Shown here piece after piece: positions 1 to 8,134 of a stretch of DNA of 64,000 bases. Below the pieces are notes generated by a model. The model searched no databases and was not told the DNA's origin. It saw only the letters and a list, made by a program, of their open reading frames with translations. Made by a program: the position numbers and the translations under genes. Source of the DNA: a bacterium (lineage in GTDB: Bacteria > Pseudomonadota > Alphaproteobacteria > SP197); the NCBI GenBank assembly GCA_028821455.1, contig JAPPGE010000031.1, positions 1 through 64,000 on the forward strand, given 5' to 3'. Every line of letters starts with the position of its first letter. Positions within the stretch are counted from its first letter, which is position 1.

Positions 1-1
1 C

Positions 2-31
2 CTGCTCAATCTCATCCGTGCCGCTGCATGA
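2..31 (+). CDS. possible 3' end of an upstream gene (nine codons)
   Basis: The first bases read in one frame as LLNLIRAAA followed by a TGA stop, which could be the C-terminal tail of a gene beginning before the window. Nine codons are too few to recognise a family, and open stretches this short occur by chance. Kept only because it would explain why the following 490 bases look non-coding. Confidence 0.2.
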   Translation: MLNLIRAAA

Positions 32-509
32 AAAATCCAAAAGCGATTGCCCTGCACGTCTCCGAACGCTATGGCGATCAGTTCGAAATCCATGACACTA
101 TCGGCGGTGGTGCCAACGGCCGGGCTGAACGATCAGAGTCGGTCTGCCCGATGCCGGTGCGGGCGGTATGTCCGTCCCAGTTGAGGGAGTTGTTACACGT
201 CTTCGGCAGGACACGCCCGGACTTCGGTGCCGGACCTTGCCGGGACTCGCCCTTGACCGATGAACACGACCGCCACCGTGATTTCGCATGCCCGTTCCCG
301 GCATCGGCAGGTTGTTTGCCCAGCGTCTCATCAGACCAAGCCGCAACCGGGTCATACAAGGAATCTCGTGTGTCCTCTCCGGCGATGTCCGCGCCCACAT
401 GGCATTCGAAACCAGTGCGAGCATTCAGGGTAACATCGGACTGGAGGCCCGTCACCGCTGTTGGTGGTCCTGCCCTGCGGCGTTTGAGCTTGGATTTCGC
501 TCCCCGGTG
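32..509. other. intergenic stretch without a recognisable gene
   Basis: About 480 bases precede vapB. The ORF track offers overlapping frames on both strands here, but their translations are rich in Arg, Ser, Pro and Cys, change character along their length, and resemble no family I know. I see no tRNA, no repeat and no insertion-sequence end. It may be decayed coding sequence. Confidence 0.4.
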
Positions 510-524
510 GTGTATTCGATACAC
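510..524 (+). promoter_or_regulatory. palindrome abutting the vapB start, candidate VapBC operator
   Basis: GTGTAT-TCG-ATACAC is a perfect inverted repeat with 6-bp arms and a 3-bp centre, and its last base directly precedes the vapB ATG. VapBC complexes are known to repress their own promoter by binding short palindromes there, so an operator role is likely. Binding itself is inferred. The position would also cover the ribosome-binding region. Confidence 0.5.
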
Positions 525-728
525 ATGACACGCACCAACATTGACATCGACGAAGAGGCATGCGCGGAGGTCATGCGTCGCTATCGACTCTCAACGAAGC
601 GGGAAGCGGTCAATCTCGCGTTGCGCATGGTGGCGACGGAGCCTCTCGGGCTTGACGAGGCCCGAGGACTTCGAGGGTCGGGCTGGGATGGCGATCTCGA
701 CGACATGCGTTCCGGACGTGCGTGGTGA
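525..728 (+). CDS. vapB: type II toxin-antitoxin antitoxin, VapB family
   Basis: This 67-residue protein is the labile antitoxin that neutralises the VapC nuclease encoded next to it. The N-terminus (RTNIDIDEE...AMRRY-like pattern, then TKREAVNLALR) is typical of the VapB/DUF2191 antitoxins, whose N-terminal half forms a ribbon-helix-helix DNA-binding fold and whose C-terminus wraps around the toxin. The C-terminus has the usual G-W-D-GDLD-MR motif. The start at 525 was chosen because the homologous sequence begins there; the longer frame from 288 carries about 79 unrelated residues. The stop overlaps the start of vapC, as expected for translational coupling. A palindrome directly upstream suggests autoregulation. 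Confidence 0.9.
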   Translation: MTRTNIDIDEEACAEVMRRYRLSTKREAVNLALRMVATEPLGLDEARGLRGSGWDGDLDDMRSGRAW

Positions 729-1117
729 TTCTGGTCGACACCTCGGCGTGGGTCGAATTCCTTCGCGATACGGGATCCGCCGTCTGCGAGCGTGTCGATG
801 AACTGATGGAGAGCGACATTGCTGTCTGCGATCCGATTCGAATGGAGGTGCTGGCCGGCGCCCGGGACGAACGCCACCTGAGCAGCCTGCGCGGACTGCT
901 CGCACGGACAATCCATCTTCCAACCAATCCCGCCGACTACGATGAGGCGGCCGCGCTGTATCGTGCCTGCCGTCGCGAGGGAGAGACCGTTCGCAGACTG
1001 ATCGACTGCCTTGTCGGCTCGGTTGCCATTCGCGCGGGTGTAGCGGTGCTCCACAGCGATCGCGATTTCGACGTGCTGGCGCGGCACACCGGGCTGCGCA
1101 TCGCCTCTGTCGCCTGA
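722..1117 (+). CDS. vapC: PIN-domain ribonuclease toxin VapC
   Basis: This is a 131-residue PIN-domain endoribonuclease, usual size for the family. The four acidic residues expected to bind the catalytic metal are visible: D6 in VDTSAW, E42 in MEVLAGA, D95 in LIDCL and D113 in HSDRDFD. VapC toxins cut RNA, often initiator tRNA or rRNA, when VapB is degraded. The start is a GTG at 722 (a second GTG follows at 725), overlapping the vapB stop by a few bases. The pair is complete, and all key residues are present, so it looks functional. The specific RNA target cannot be read from the sequence. Confidence 0.92.
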   Translation: MVILVDTSAWVEFLRDTGSAVCERVDELMESDIAVCDPIRMEVLAGARDERHLSSLRGLLARTIHLPTNPADYDEAAALYRACRREGETVRRLIDCLVGSVAIRAGVAVLHSDRDFDVLARHTGLRIASVA

Positions 1118-1200
1118 TCCGTCCCCCGCCACGCCCGAAGTGTTGGCGCGTGCCAGGGCCTTACCGGTGTATCCGGCGTGTACGATCCTTGTCGCGGAAG

Positions 1201-2859
1201 TCAGGAGCCGGTCAGGCGGCAGTAGCAGGAGGCCCTGATGTCGACATCGGCGCGTGCCATGGCGCGATCGAGACGCCTCCTGACGTGGCGGATCTCGATG
1301 GTTTCTCCGCGGCGTGACAGGCACTCGTGGAGGCCATGCAGGCTCCACACGTTGTCGGGATGCTGGCACGCGCGGCGCAGGTTGTCATCGAGACCGAGAT
1401 CGGCGCGATAGATCGCCTCGGCCTCGTCCATCTGGCCCTGTTCGAGCAGCAACGCGCCCAGGGCATGACGGGTGGGCTGCATCCATGCCCACGGTTCATC
1501 GTATTCGAGGGTGTCGTCGAGAACGACGGATCGCCTCAGGTGGGCAAAGGCCGCATCGACGTTGCCCTTGCGGTACTCGAGTTCACCGCAGAGCATCTCG
1601 CCAGCTACCTGGAGAATGCTCAGGCACGTGTTGTGAAACAGCTTGCGGGTCTCCGGCACGCGGTCCCGCGCCTCGAGAAACCGCTGCCGCTCGATCTCCG
1701 CCTCATCGACCCGGCCCGTGGCCGAACAGGCCACGCCGCGAGCATAGTGCATGGTCGCGGTGGTGACGCAGTAGAGATCCTGATCGTCAGGCAGGGGATC
1801 GCCCAGAATGTCCTGCCAGCGCCCGAAACGGATGAGCACGTGCTGCCTCACCGGAACGTATCCCTCCAGCCAGTCGGCAAGGGGCGGGTCGCCCGAGGCG
1901 AGAAGCTCTCTGGGCAGGGTCGAGACCATCTCTTCGGCCGCCTCGATCGCCGGACGGAACTGGCCCAGGAACATCGCTCCATAGGCCTTGAAATGATAGT
2001 CGTGGGCGCGGTAGCCGGAATAGAAGTTGAAGACGCCGCGGCGCTCGACAAAGGCGCGATTGGACATGATCGCCCGATGGTTGCGCTCGACCACGTTCTG
2101 GTAGTCGCCGCACAGCACGTCGATATGGGTCGGCATGTGGTTGAGGTGGCCTGCATCCGGCATGAGGCCATAGAGGGCGTCCGCGGTCTTGAGGGCCCTT
2201 TCCGGATGCGGCGACATCTCCATGACGTGGATGTGCATGTGGAGGATCCCTGGATGACTCCAGGCGCCGTCAATCGCCGACAACGCCGTCTCGAGCACGT
2301 CTATCGCTTCCAGGGTGTCGGATCCTGCCACCGGTTCACCGGTCTCAAGATCCCAGAGCTGCCAGGGAGTGCGGTTCATCAGGGCATCGGCGAAGAGGGC
2401 ACAGACATCCGGATGGTCCGGGTGCCGGCCATGGACACCTCGCATGGCCGCGGCATAGGCGTCGTCCCAGGACGGCCAGTCATCTTCCGGATCATCGGGA
2501 AACCGCGCCACGAGCGCTTCTGCAAGTCCTTGCTCGACATCGCCGGCACCGGCCGCACACTCCAGGGCCTTGCGGCTCTCCTCGCGGGCCACGGCCATGC
2601 ACTCCTCGCGTTCGGCGTCGCCGAAATCCACCCACAACTTGTTGTAGTTCGGGCCACTGGCAAAGGCGACACCCCAGTGCGCCATGGCGCAATCGGGGTC
2701 GTGTTCAAGCGCCTGGCGAAAGCAATGGGCCGCCTCTTCGTGGTTGAAGCCGTAGCACCAGGCAAGGCCGCGGTCGAACCAGGTCTGGGCCTGCCGCGAC
2801 GTCGTGGTGACCGGCATGTGGAACACGCCGAGGTCGAAATAGTCATCCACGGCCTTCAC
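1201..2859 (-). CDS. tetratricopeptide repeat protein, TTC38-like
   Basis: This 552-residue protein carries TPR-type helical hairpins (for example FNHEEAAHCFRQALEHDPDCAMAHWG near residue 40 and similar units near 430 and 470) and has the overall layout of the TTC38 family, found in many bacteria and in animals, whose biochemical role is not established. There is no signal peptide or membrane segment, so it is probably cytoplasmic. It is the last gene of a minus-strand operon: its ATG overlaps the stop of the metallo-hydrolase gene by 4 bp. Family assignment is good; function is unknown, with protein-protein interaction the safest guess. Confidence 0.85.
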   Translation of the reverse strand: MKAVDDYFDLGVFHMPVTTTSRQAQTWFDRGLAWCYGFNHEEAAHCFRQALEHDPDCAMAHWGVAFASGPNYNKLWVDFGDAEREECMAVAREESRKALECAAGAGDVEQGLAEALVARFPDDPEDDWPSWDDAYAAAMRGVHGRHPDHPDVCALFADALMNRTPWQLWDLETGEPVAGSDTLEAIDVLETALSAIDGAWSHPGILHMHIHVMEMSPHPERALKTADALYGLMPDAGHLNHMPTHIDVLCGDYQNVVERNHRAIMSNRAFVERRGVFNFYSGYRAHDYHFKAYGAMFLGQFRPAIEAAEEMVSTLPRELLASGDPPLADWLEGYVPVRQHVLIRFGRWQDILGDPLPDDQDLYCVTTATMHYARGVACSATGRVDEAEIERQRFLEARDRVPETRKLFHNTCLSILQVAGEMLCGELEYRKGNVDAAFAHLRRSVVLDDTLEYDEPWAWMQPTRHALGALLLEQGQMDEAEAIYRADLGLDDNLRRACQHPDNVWSLHGLHECLSRRGETIEIRHVRRRLDRAMARADVDIRASCYCRLTGS

Positions 2860-3638
2860 GCCCCCTGGTGCATCCGCGAATCAAGGTAGGCTCGGGCCAG
2901 TTCGACAAGACGTTCCCTGCCAAAACTCGGTTCATGACCCGCGTGAACCACCGTCACGGGCAGTGTCATCAGTCGCTCCATGGTCTGGCAGTAGGTGGAC
3001 ACATCGGATTCAGGCAACTGATCGAGGAGCGGTCCGTCATAGATCGCATCGCCCGAAAAAAGCGTTCCCGTCTGCTCTTCCCACAAGCCGACACTGCCCG
3101 GGGAGTGGCCTGGAAGGTGCAACACCTCGAAATGCCGGTTGCCAATGGAGACCACGTCTCCCTCATCGACGATGCGGGTTGCCCGGGCCGGTTCGACCCG
3201 ATAGGCCCTGGCATCGTAGCCGGCATGGGGAAGCGCATCGATGAGGCACTCCGGCAGCGCGTAGCCGGCATTCTCCAGACACTCCACGACCTCCGGCTCC
3301 ATGTCTTCCCTGAAGAGGGAGAAGCGGTTGTCGGCATCTTCCATGATGGCGGCCTCCTGGCGCGACACCACGCGTTGGGAGAACTCGTGGAGGCCACCGA
3401 CGTGGTCGAAGTGCGTGTGCGTGGCAAAGGCGATGACCGCGTGGCCGAAGAGATCCGCAATCGCCGGCTTGAGTTCGGCAATACCCATGCCCGTATCGAC
3501 AAGGAGATCCGCTTCGGATCCCCGGACGTGCCAGATGTTGCAACGCCCCAGGGGATCGACATGGGGCTCGAAGACCAGCGTGATGTCGTCATCTATCCGT
3601 CGGCGCTCGAACCAGGTGTCGGCAATTCGGAAGGTCAT
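2856..3638 (-). CDS. MBL-fold metallo-hydrolase
   Basis: A 260-residue metallo-beta-lactamase-fold hydrolase. The metal-binding motif THTHFDHVGG lies near residues 73-82 (H74, H76, D78, H79). Downstream are a His in HLPGHSPGS, an Asp in FSGDAIYDG and a His in VHAGHEPSFG, so both metal sites look complete. The fold hydrolyses thioesters, lactones, phosphodiesters or beta-lactams depending on subfamily; the sequence alone does not decide the substrate. It sits between a DUF1989 gene and a TPR gene with 4-bp overlaps at both ends, so the three are probably translated together. Length is normal and there is no signal peptide. Confidence 0.9.
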   Translation of the reverse strand: MTFRIADTWFERRRIDDDITLVFEPHVDPLGRCNIWHVRGSEADLLVDTGMGIAELKPAIADLFGHAVIAFATHTHFDHVGGLHEFSQRVVSRQEAAIMEDADNRFSLFREDMEPEVVECLENAGYALPECLIDALPHAGYDARAYRVEPARATRIVDEGDVVSIGNRHFEVLHLPGHSPGSVGLWEEQTGTLFSGDAIYDGPLLDQLPESDVSTYCQTMERLMTLPVTVVHAGHEPSFGRERLVELARAYLDSRMHQGA

Positions 3639-4327
3639 GGCTGATTCCCGAGCGGTTCCGGTTCGTCATGATGCCATGCAGCGCCCTGTCGGCAAGCGAT
3701 GATCCGGACGCGTATCGGTGTCGGCCGGCCACCGGCCGCATTGTTGTTGACTTGCGGACAGTTGGAGATGACGGCGAGAACGTCCCGCTCCGCCCTGAGA
3801 TCGACCCGGTCGCCCGGTGCGGACGGACTGTCGACGAACGTGCGTTCCGCCAGCAGGAATTCCTCGCGGACAGGAACGTGGCAGAAGAAGTTGACGTTGG
3901 AAACGATGTCCCGCCAGCCCAGGCCATGCGGCGCCAGCGCCTTGAGAAAATTCTCGCGGCATCCGGGCATGCCGGTGACGCCGTAGAGCATCGCGTTGGA
4001 GGGTTCGCTGCAGCAGCCGGCGATGGTGTCATGAAAACCGCAGGTGTCTGCAATGATGGTGAAGAGCGGCCGCGCACGATCGGAATAGAGCACGTGACCC
4101 CGGGTCAGCCGCAGCGTTCCGCTCTTCTTCACGGTGTTGGGTGCGTGATAGCGCTCCGCGGTATCGGCGGCGTTGTAGCACAGGAAATCGACACCCTGGC
4201 GTCCCTCGAGATCGATGATGCGCAGCACCTCGCCGCGACGGACAATGCCGGACCACGGCGCTCCAGGCGCCACCAGATCATCTCGCAAGAGGCTTTCCGT
4301 GCCGACGGCGTCCCTGTCTTCAGACAA
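3635..4327 (-). CDS. DUF1989 / urea carboxylase-associated family protein
   Basis: This 230-residue protein matches the DUF1989 family, named for urea-carboxylase-associated proteins. Visible family landmarks are GRQGVDFLCYNA near residue 45, GFHDTIAGCCSEPSNAMLYG near 97-116 and NCPQVNNNAAGGRPTPIRV near 190-210. The conserved Cys/His residues probably bind a metal, but the reaction is not established. Some members sit beside urea carboxylase and allophanate hydrolase; here no urea carboxylase is present, so the link to urea is only by family. Its start overlaps the SDR stop by 8 bp and its stop overlaps the next start by 4 bp, giving a tightly coupled operon. Confidence 0.85.
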   Translation of the reverse strand: MSEDRDAVGTESLLRDDLVAPGAPWSGIVRRGEVLRIIDLEGRQGVDFLCYNAADTAERYHAPNTVKKSGTLRLTRGHVLYSDRARPLFTIIADTCGFHDTIAGCCSEPSNAMLYGVTGMPGCRENFLKALAPHGLGWRDIVSNVNFFCHVPVREEFLLAERTFVDSPSAPGDRVDLRAERDVLAVISNCPQVNNNAAGGRPTPIRVRIIACRQGAAWHHDEPEPLGNQP

Positions 4328-5078
4328 CGGTCATGCCCCCGTCGACGGGCAGAATGGCGCCGGTGATGTAGGAGCCGTCATCCGAAACGAGAAACGCCAC
4401 GGCGCCGGCAATCTCCTCTGGATGTCCCACGCGGTTGAGGGGCACAAAGCGCTCCAGCCAGGTGCGGCGCTCCTCCGGATCGTCGAGCCAACCTTCCAGC
4501 ATCGGCGTGTCCACCGGCCCGGGCAGGATGGCATTCACCCGGATGGCGGGCGCGAGTTCGGCGGCAAACTGCATGGTGAGACCCAATTGCCCCGACTTGG
4601 CAGCGCTGTAGGCACTGCAGACCGAAACCTTGTCTCCCATGACAGCGTTGACCGACGCGACATTGACGATGGTGCCACCGCTCTTCGCCATTGCTCGTGC
4701 GGCGGCGCGCGACGTTCTCATGACGGCGCCAAGATTGATGGCAAGCGCATCTTCCCAGTCGCCATCGTCGAGACTGTCGACGGGCGTCGCCGGAAAGGTT
4801 CCGGCGGCGTTGACGAGAATGTCGAGTCGGCCTCCCCATGCGGCCGCCGCGGCGACCGCGTCGTCACCGCCCGTTCTCGTGGAAAGATCGACAGGGCAGC
4901 CTTCCGCGCTTCCGCCCCCTGCCCTGATACGGTCAACGACAGCCGTGAGCCGCTCCTGACGGCGCCCGACAATGAAGACCCGGGCGCCCTCTCCGGCCAG
5001 ACGCAGTGCCGTCGCTTCGCCAATCCCCGACCCGCCCCCCGTCACAAGGGCGACCTTGTCATCGATGCCGCGCGCCAT
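4320..5078 (-). CDS. short-chain dehydrogenase/reductase (SDR)
   Basis: A classical SDR of 252 residues using NAD(P)H to interconvert an alcohol and a ketone. It shows the nucleotide motif TGGGSGIGEA near the N-terminus, the NAAG motif, catalytic Ser in the SVNA region and YSAAK, and ends with the common GGMTVV. The start at 5078 (MARGIDDK) was chosen because the alignment with SDRs begins there; the ORF track's extra 41 residues run into the divergent promoter region. It is the first gene of the operon with DUF1989, MBL and TPR genes. The substrate is unknown. Confidence 0.9.
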   Translation of the reverse strand: MARGIDDKVALVTGGGSGIGEATALRLAGEGARVFIVGRRQERLTAVVDRIRAGGGSAEGCPVDLSTRTGGDDAVAAAAAWGGRLDILVNAAGTFPATPVDSLDDGDWEDALAINLGAVMRTSRAAARAMAKSGGTIVNVASVNAVMGDKVSVCSAYSAAKSGQLGLTMQFAAELAPAIRVNAILPGPVDTPMLEGWLDDPEERRTWLERFVPLNRVGHPEEIAGAVAFLVSDDGSYITGAILPVDGGMTVV

Positions 5079-5209
5079 GGGTGCATTCTCCAGATTCCGG
5101 AAGGACCATGGTGCGCCCTCAAAGCGGTGCCTGCAACGCTCGATGGTTGCCGTGCCGCCACGGCCTCGCCTATCGTCGGTGCCCGTGGCGGCATGGAGCA
5201 TGAAGGACC

Positions 5210-5971
5210 ATGGGACGGTTCAAGGGAACATCGGCGCTGGTGACCGGTGCCGCCTCCGGGATCGGTTTGCTGACCGTTCACCGCCTCCTCGAGGAAGGCG
5301 CCCGGATCGCGATGAGCGACATCGACGAGGCGGGGCTGGCCGCGGCCGCCAGCCCCCTGGGGTCATCCGTCGTCGCCATCCACCATGACGTGACATCTGA
5401 GGACTCGTGGACGGCGGCGATCGCCGAAGCCGGGAATGCCAACGGGCCGATTGCGGTTCTCGTCAACAGCGCCGGAACGGGCCGCTCCACCAATGTCGAG
5501 GAGACGACACTCGAGGACTGGCGCCGGGTCATGGCCGTCAACGCCGACGGGACGTTCCTGGGATGCAAGCATGCGGTCATCGCCATGAAACAGTCCGGAG
5601 GCGGATCGATCGTCAATCTCTCTTCCGTTTCCGGCCTCGTCGGCGGCCACAACCTTGCTGCCTACAACGCGAGCAAGGGTGCCGTGCGCCTGCTCACCAA
5701 GTCCGTTGCCCTCCACTGCGCCCGCAGGCGCTACGATATCCGCTGCAACTCGGTGCATCCGGCGTTCATCGAGACGCCGATGGTGGAGGCGCTCATCCAG
5801 CGCAGCCGCGACCCGGAAACCACCCGCAGGAAACTCGAAGCGCAGATCCCTCTCGGCCGCCTGGGCCAGGCGCACGAAGTGGCCGACATGATTCTCTATC
5901 TCGCCAGCACCGAGAGCCGGTTCGTGACCGGTGCCGAATTCGTCATCGACGGCGGCCTGACCGCCGCCTGA
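5210..5971 (+). CDS. short-chain dehydrogenase/reductase (SDR)
   Basis: A 253-residue classical SDR, divergent from the preceding operon with about 130 bp between starts. It carries TGAASGIG for NAD(P) binding, NSAG, a catalytic Ser in NLSSVSG and the YNASKG active-site pair, then a C-terminal IDGGLTAA. Residues DIDEAG after the second strand suggest NAD(H) rather than NADP(H), since an acidic residue there normally recognises the ribose. It converges with a class II aldolase gene. SDRs paired with aldolases often act on sugar-like or hydroxy-acid substrates, but that is only context. Confidence 0.9.
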   Translation: MGRFKGTSALVTGAASGIGLLTVHRLLEEGARIAMSDIDEAGLAAAASPLGSSVVAIHHDVTSEDSWTAAIAEAGNANGPIAVLVNSAGTGRSTNVEETTLEDWRRVMAVNADGTFLGCKHAVIAMKQSGGGSIVNLSSVSGLVGGHNLAAYNASKGAVRLLTKSVALHCARRRYDIRCNSVHPAFIETPMVEALIQRSRDPETTRRKLEAQIPLGRLGQAHEVADMILYLASTESRFVTGAEFVIDGGLTAA

Positions 5972-5974
5972 GGT

Positions 5975-6727
5975 TCACGTCCGCCAGGCGTTCCCTCGTT
6001 CCCGCTCGAGTTGCACGAGGAGGGACGACCACTCCATGCCCGAGCGCGCATGGCCCGAATTCGAGAGTATGCGGCGTCCCTGCTCGATGGTCTTCTCCCG
6101 GACACTCTCGTCCGGATAGCGAAGCGGCGTGCCACCCGCCAGCCCATCAACCTGGTATCTGCAGGCGGCTTCCATGCGGTGCATCCACACAAACGCCGCC
6201 GCAACACTGTCTCCGCAGGTAAGCAGCCCGTGGTTGCGCAGGACGAGAATCATGTTGTCGTCGAGATCGCGGACAAGACGCTGCTGTTCATCGGCGTCGA
6301 GAACGACGCCCTCGAAGTCGTGATAGCCGATCCAGCCCATCAGGATGAGGGCTTTCTGGCTGAGCGGCAGCAGCCCGGCCTCCTGCATGGCTACGGCATT
6401 GCCGGCCCGCGTGTGGGTGTGGAGAACGCAGTGAACGTCGGGTCTGGCATCGTGGACGGCACGGTGAATGAGAAATCCGGCGGGATTGATGTCGCCTTCG
6501 CCGCTGCTGTCGACTTTCACCAGTGAACTCGCCGTGATCTGATCGAACAGCACGCCGTAGGGGTTGAAGAGCACGTCATCGGTTCCCGGAATGCGCGCGG
6601 AGATATGGGTGCTTGACAGATCCGACCAGCCGTAGAGATCGACCAGCTGGTAGCACGCTGCAAGATCGCAGCGAACCTGCCACTCCTCCTCGGACATGGG
6701 ACCGGGAACCTCTCGTGGCTGTGTCAT
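5975..6727 (-). CDS. class II aldolase/adducin family protein
   Basis: A 250-residue class II aldolase-fold enzyme. The metal-binding His pair is in LHTHTRAG near residue 99-106, the third His is in RNHGLLTCG near 163-171, and the family block STHISARIPG near 39-48 is present. Members cleave or epimerise phosphorylated or free sugars, or decarboxylate related acids; the exact substrate is not readable. It closely parallels another gene in this window at 57.6-58.4 kb, with the same length and block order. The start is separated from a divergent dioxygenase gene by 166 bp, which should hold both promoters. Confidence 0.9.
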   Translation of the reverse strand: MTQPREVPGPMSEEEWQVRCDLAACYQLVDLYGWSDLSSTHISARIPGTDDVLFNPYGVLFDQITASSLVKVDSSGEGDINPAGFLIHRAVHDARPDVHCVLHTHTRAGNAVAMQEAGLLPLSQKALILMGWIGYHDFEGVVLDADEQQRLVRDLDDNMILVLRNHGLLTCGDSVAAAFVWMHRMEAACRYQVDGLAGGTPLRYPDESVREKTIEQGRRILSNSGHARSGMEWSSLLVQLERERGNAWRT

Positions 6728-6893
6728 GGCATTTCAATCCGAGCAGACTATGCGCCAAGTCTACCAGTGGCCCGGCATTCTTGTCAGGAGCGTTGCGGAA
6801 GGTGACCACGTGACATGCTGGAACAATTCCCGCTTGTCGCCAAAATGCGGTTGTGACACATTCCGTGGTGTCGATTCGCCAGGGGGTGCCACC

Positions 6894-8090
6894 ATGACTG
6901 GGGTTTCCTCGACGCCGCGTTACCGTATCGCCCATATCGACAACGCCGGGGACCACCTGGTCATTCACTGGCAGGACAGGCACCGAAGCAGGTTTGATGC
7001 GCTCTGGTTGAGATACGCCTGCGAGTGCGCCTCGTGCGGCACGTACCACAGCGCCATACGCACTCTGCGGCTCGTCGATATCCCCGAGGATATCCGCATC
7101 GCCAGCACCCGGGTGCGTGGTCATGGAACTCTGGAAGTCTTCTGGTCAGGCGACGGTCATGCCAGCAGCTTTGCCGGCGAATGGCTGCGCAACCGCTGCA
7201 ACAGCATGGCCGAACGTGATCGGCGGCGATTCCGTCCGGTGCTGTGGGACAACAGTCTCGAGGGCCACGCTCCGGAGGCGAACTACGCCGCGTGCATGAA
7301 GGATGGCGCCGCGCACCTTGCAATGCTGGAGGCGCTCAGGGACTACGGCTTCGTCCTGGTGCGAGGTGTGCCACGTGACCCGGACCAAACCGAGGTCATC
7401 GCCTCTCTGGCGGGACCCTTGCGGACCACGAACTATGGCAGGATCTACGAGTTCACCTACAAGCGGGACGCTCTCGTTTTGGGTGACCTCAACGTCAGGC
7501 TCGATCCCCACACGGATGAGCCCTACCGCCAGAATCCACCGTCCGTGACCTGTTTTCACTTTGTCCAGGCATCGGCACAGGGCGGGGCCTCGACCCTGAC
7601 TGACGGCTTCCGTGTCGGCATGCGCCTCAAGGAGGTAGACGACGAAGCCTTCCGCCTGCTGTCGACCCGGCCCATCACCTTCTATCGGCGCCTGGTCAAT
7701 CCGGACCGCGACTTTCGCATGCGAGCGCCCGCCTTCAGTCTCGACGAAGATGGAGAGATTGCCGGAATCCGCCTTCTCGACCGGGCGATCGGTCCTGGCG
7801 ACCTCCCCGAGGGCGAGGTCCGCTCCTTCTACCGCGCCATGCGCCTGCTGCAGGAGATGCTCTTCGATCCGGCATACCGGATCACGCTGCCCTGTGCCTC
7901 CGGCGAAGCGCTGTTCTTCAACAATCAGCGGGTGCTCCACGGGAGGACGGAGTTTGCTGCCGACAGCGACCGCTACATGAGGTCCTGCAACATCGAGACC
8001 GACGAATTCAATTCGACCCTGCGCCTGCTGGCCAGTTCCCTGGGAAGCGATGCGTCCAACATGAACCTCCCCCACGGCGCCCTTTCCTGA
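6894..8090 (+). CDS. gamma-butyrobetaine hydroxylase-like dioxygenase
   Basis: A 398-residue Fe(II)/2-oxoglutarate dioxygenase with the two-domain layout of gamma-butyrobetaine and trimethyllysine hydroxylases. The N-terminal domain (to about residue 90) carries the zinc-binding pattern C43-x-C45-xx-C48 in YACECASC. The C-terminal TauD-type domain carries the iron ligands in DPHTDEPY and the distal His in RVLHGRTEF. Gamma-butyrobetaine hydroxylase makes L-carnitine. The ATG at 6894 was chosen because it follows a strong AGGGGG ribosome site and matches the family start. A carnitinyl-CoA-dehydratase-like gene lies elsewhere in the window. Trimethyllysine or another betaine remains a possible substrate. 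Confidence 0.85.
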   Translation: MTGVSSTPRYRIAHIDNAGDHLVIHWQDRHRSRFDALWLRYACECASCGTYHSAIRTLRLVDIPEDIRIASTRVRGHGTLEVFWSGDGHASSFAGEWLRNRCNSMAERDRRRFRPVLWDNSLEGHAPEANYAACMKDGAAHLAMLEALRDYGFVLVRGVPRDPDQTEVIASLAGPLRTTNYGRIYEFTYKRDALVLGDLNVRLDPHTDEPYRQNPPSVTCFHFVQASAQGGASTLTDGFRVGMRLKEVDDEAFRLLSTRPITFYRRLVNPDRDFRMRAPAFSLDEDGEIAGIRLLDRAIGPGDLPEGEVRSFYRAMRLLQEMLFDPAYRITLPCASGEALFFNNQRVLHGRTEFAADSDRYMRSCNIETDEFNSTLRLLASSLGSDASNMNLPHGALS

Positions 8091-8134
8091 CCTTTCGGGC
8101 CGGGAATCGAGGACGAATCACAGGCAGTTTCGGA

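Noticed and set aside
28-528. 166-residue ORF before vapBC
   Set aside because: No family resemblance, overlaps equally open frames on both strands and runs into the vapB start.
1327-2889. 520-residue plus-strand ORF opposite the TPR gene
   Set aside because: Antisense shadow of a convincing gene; translation has no family features and arises from high GC at third positions.
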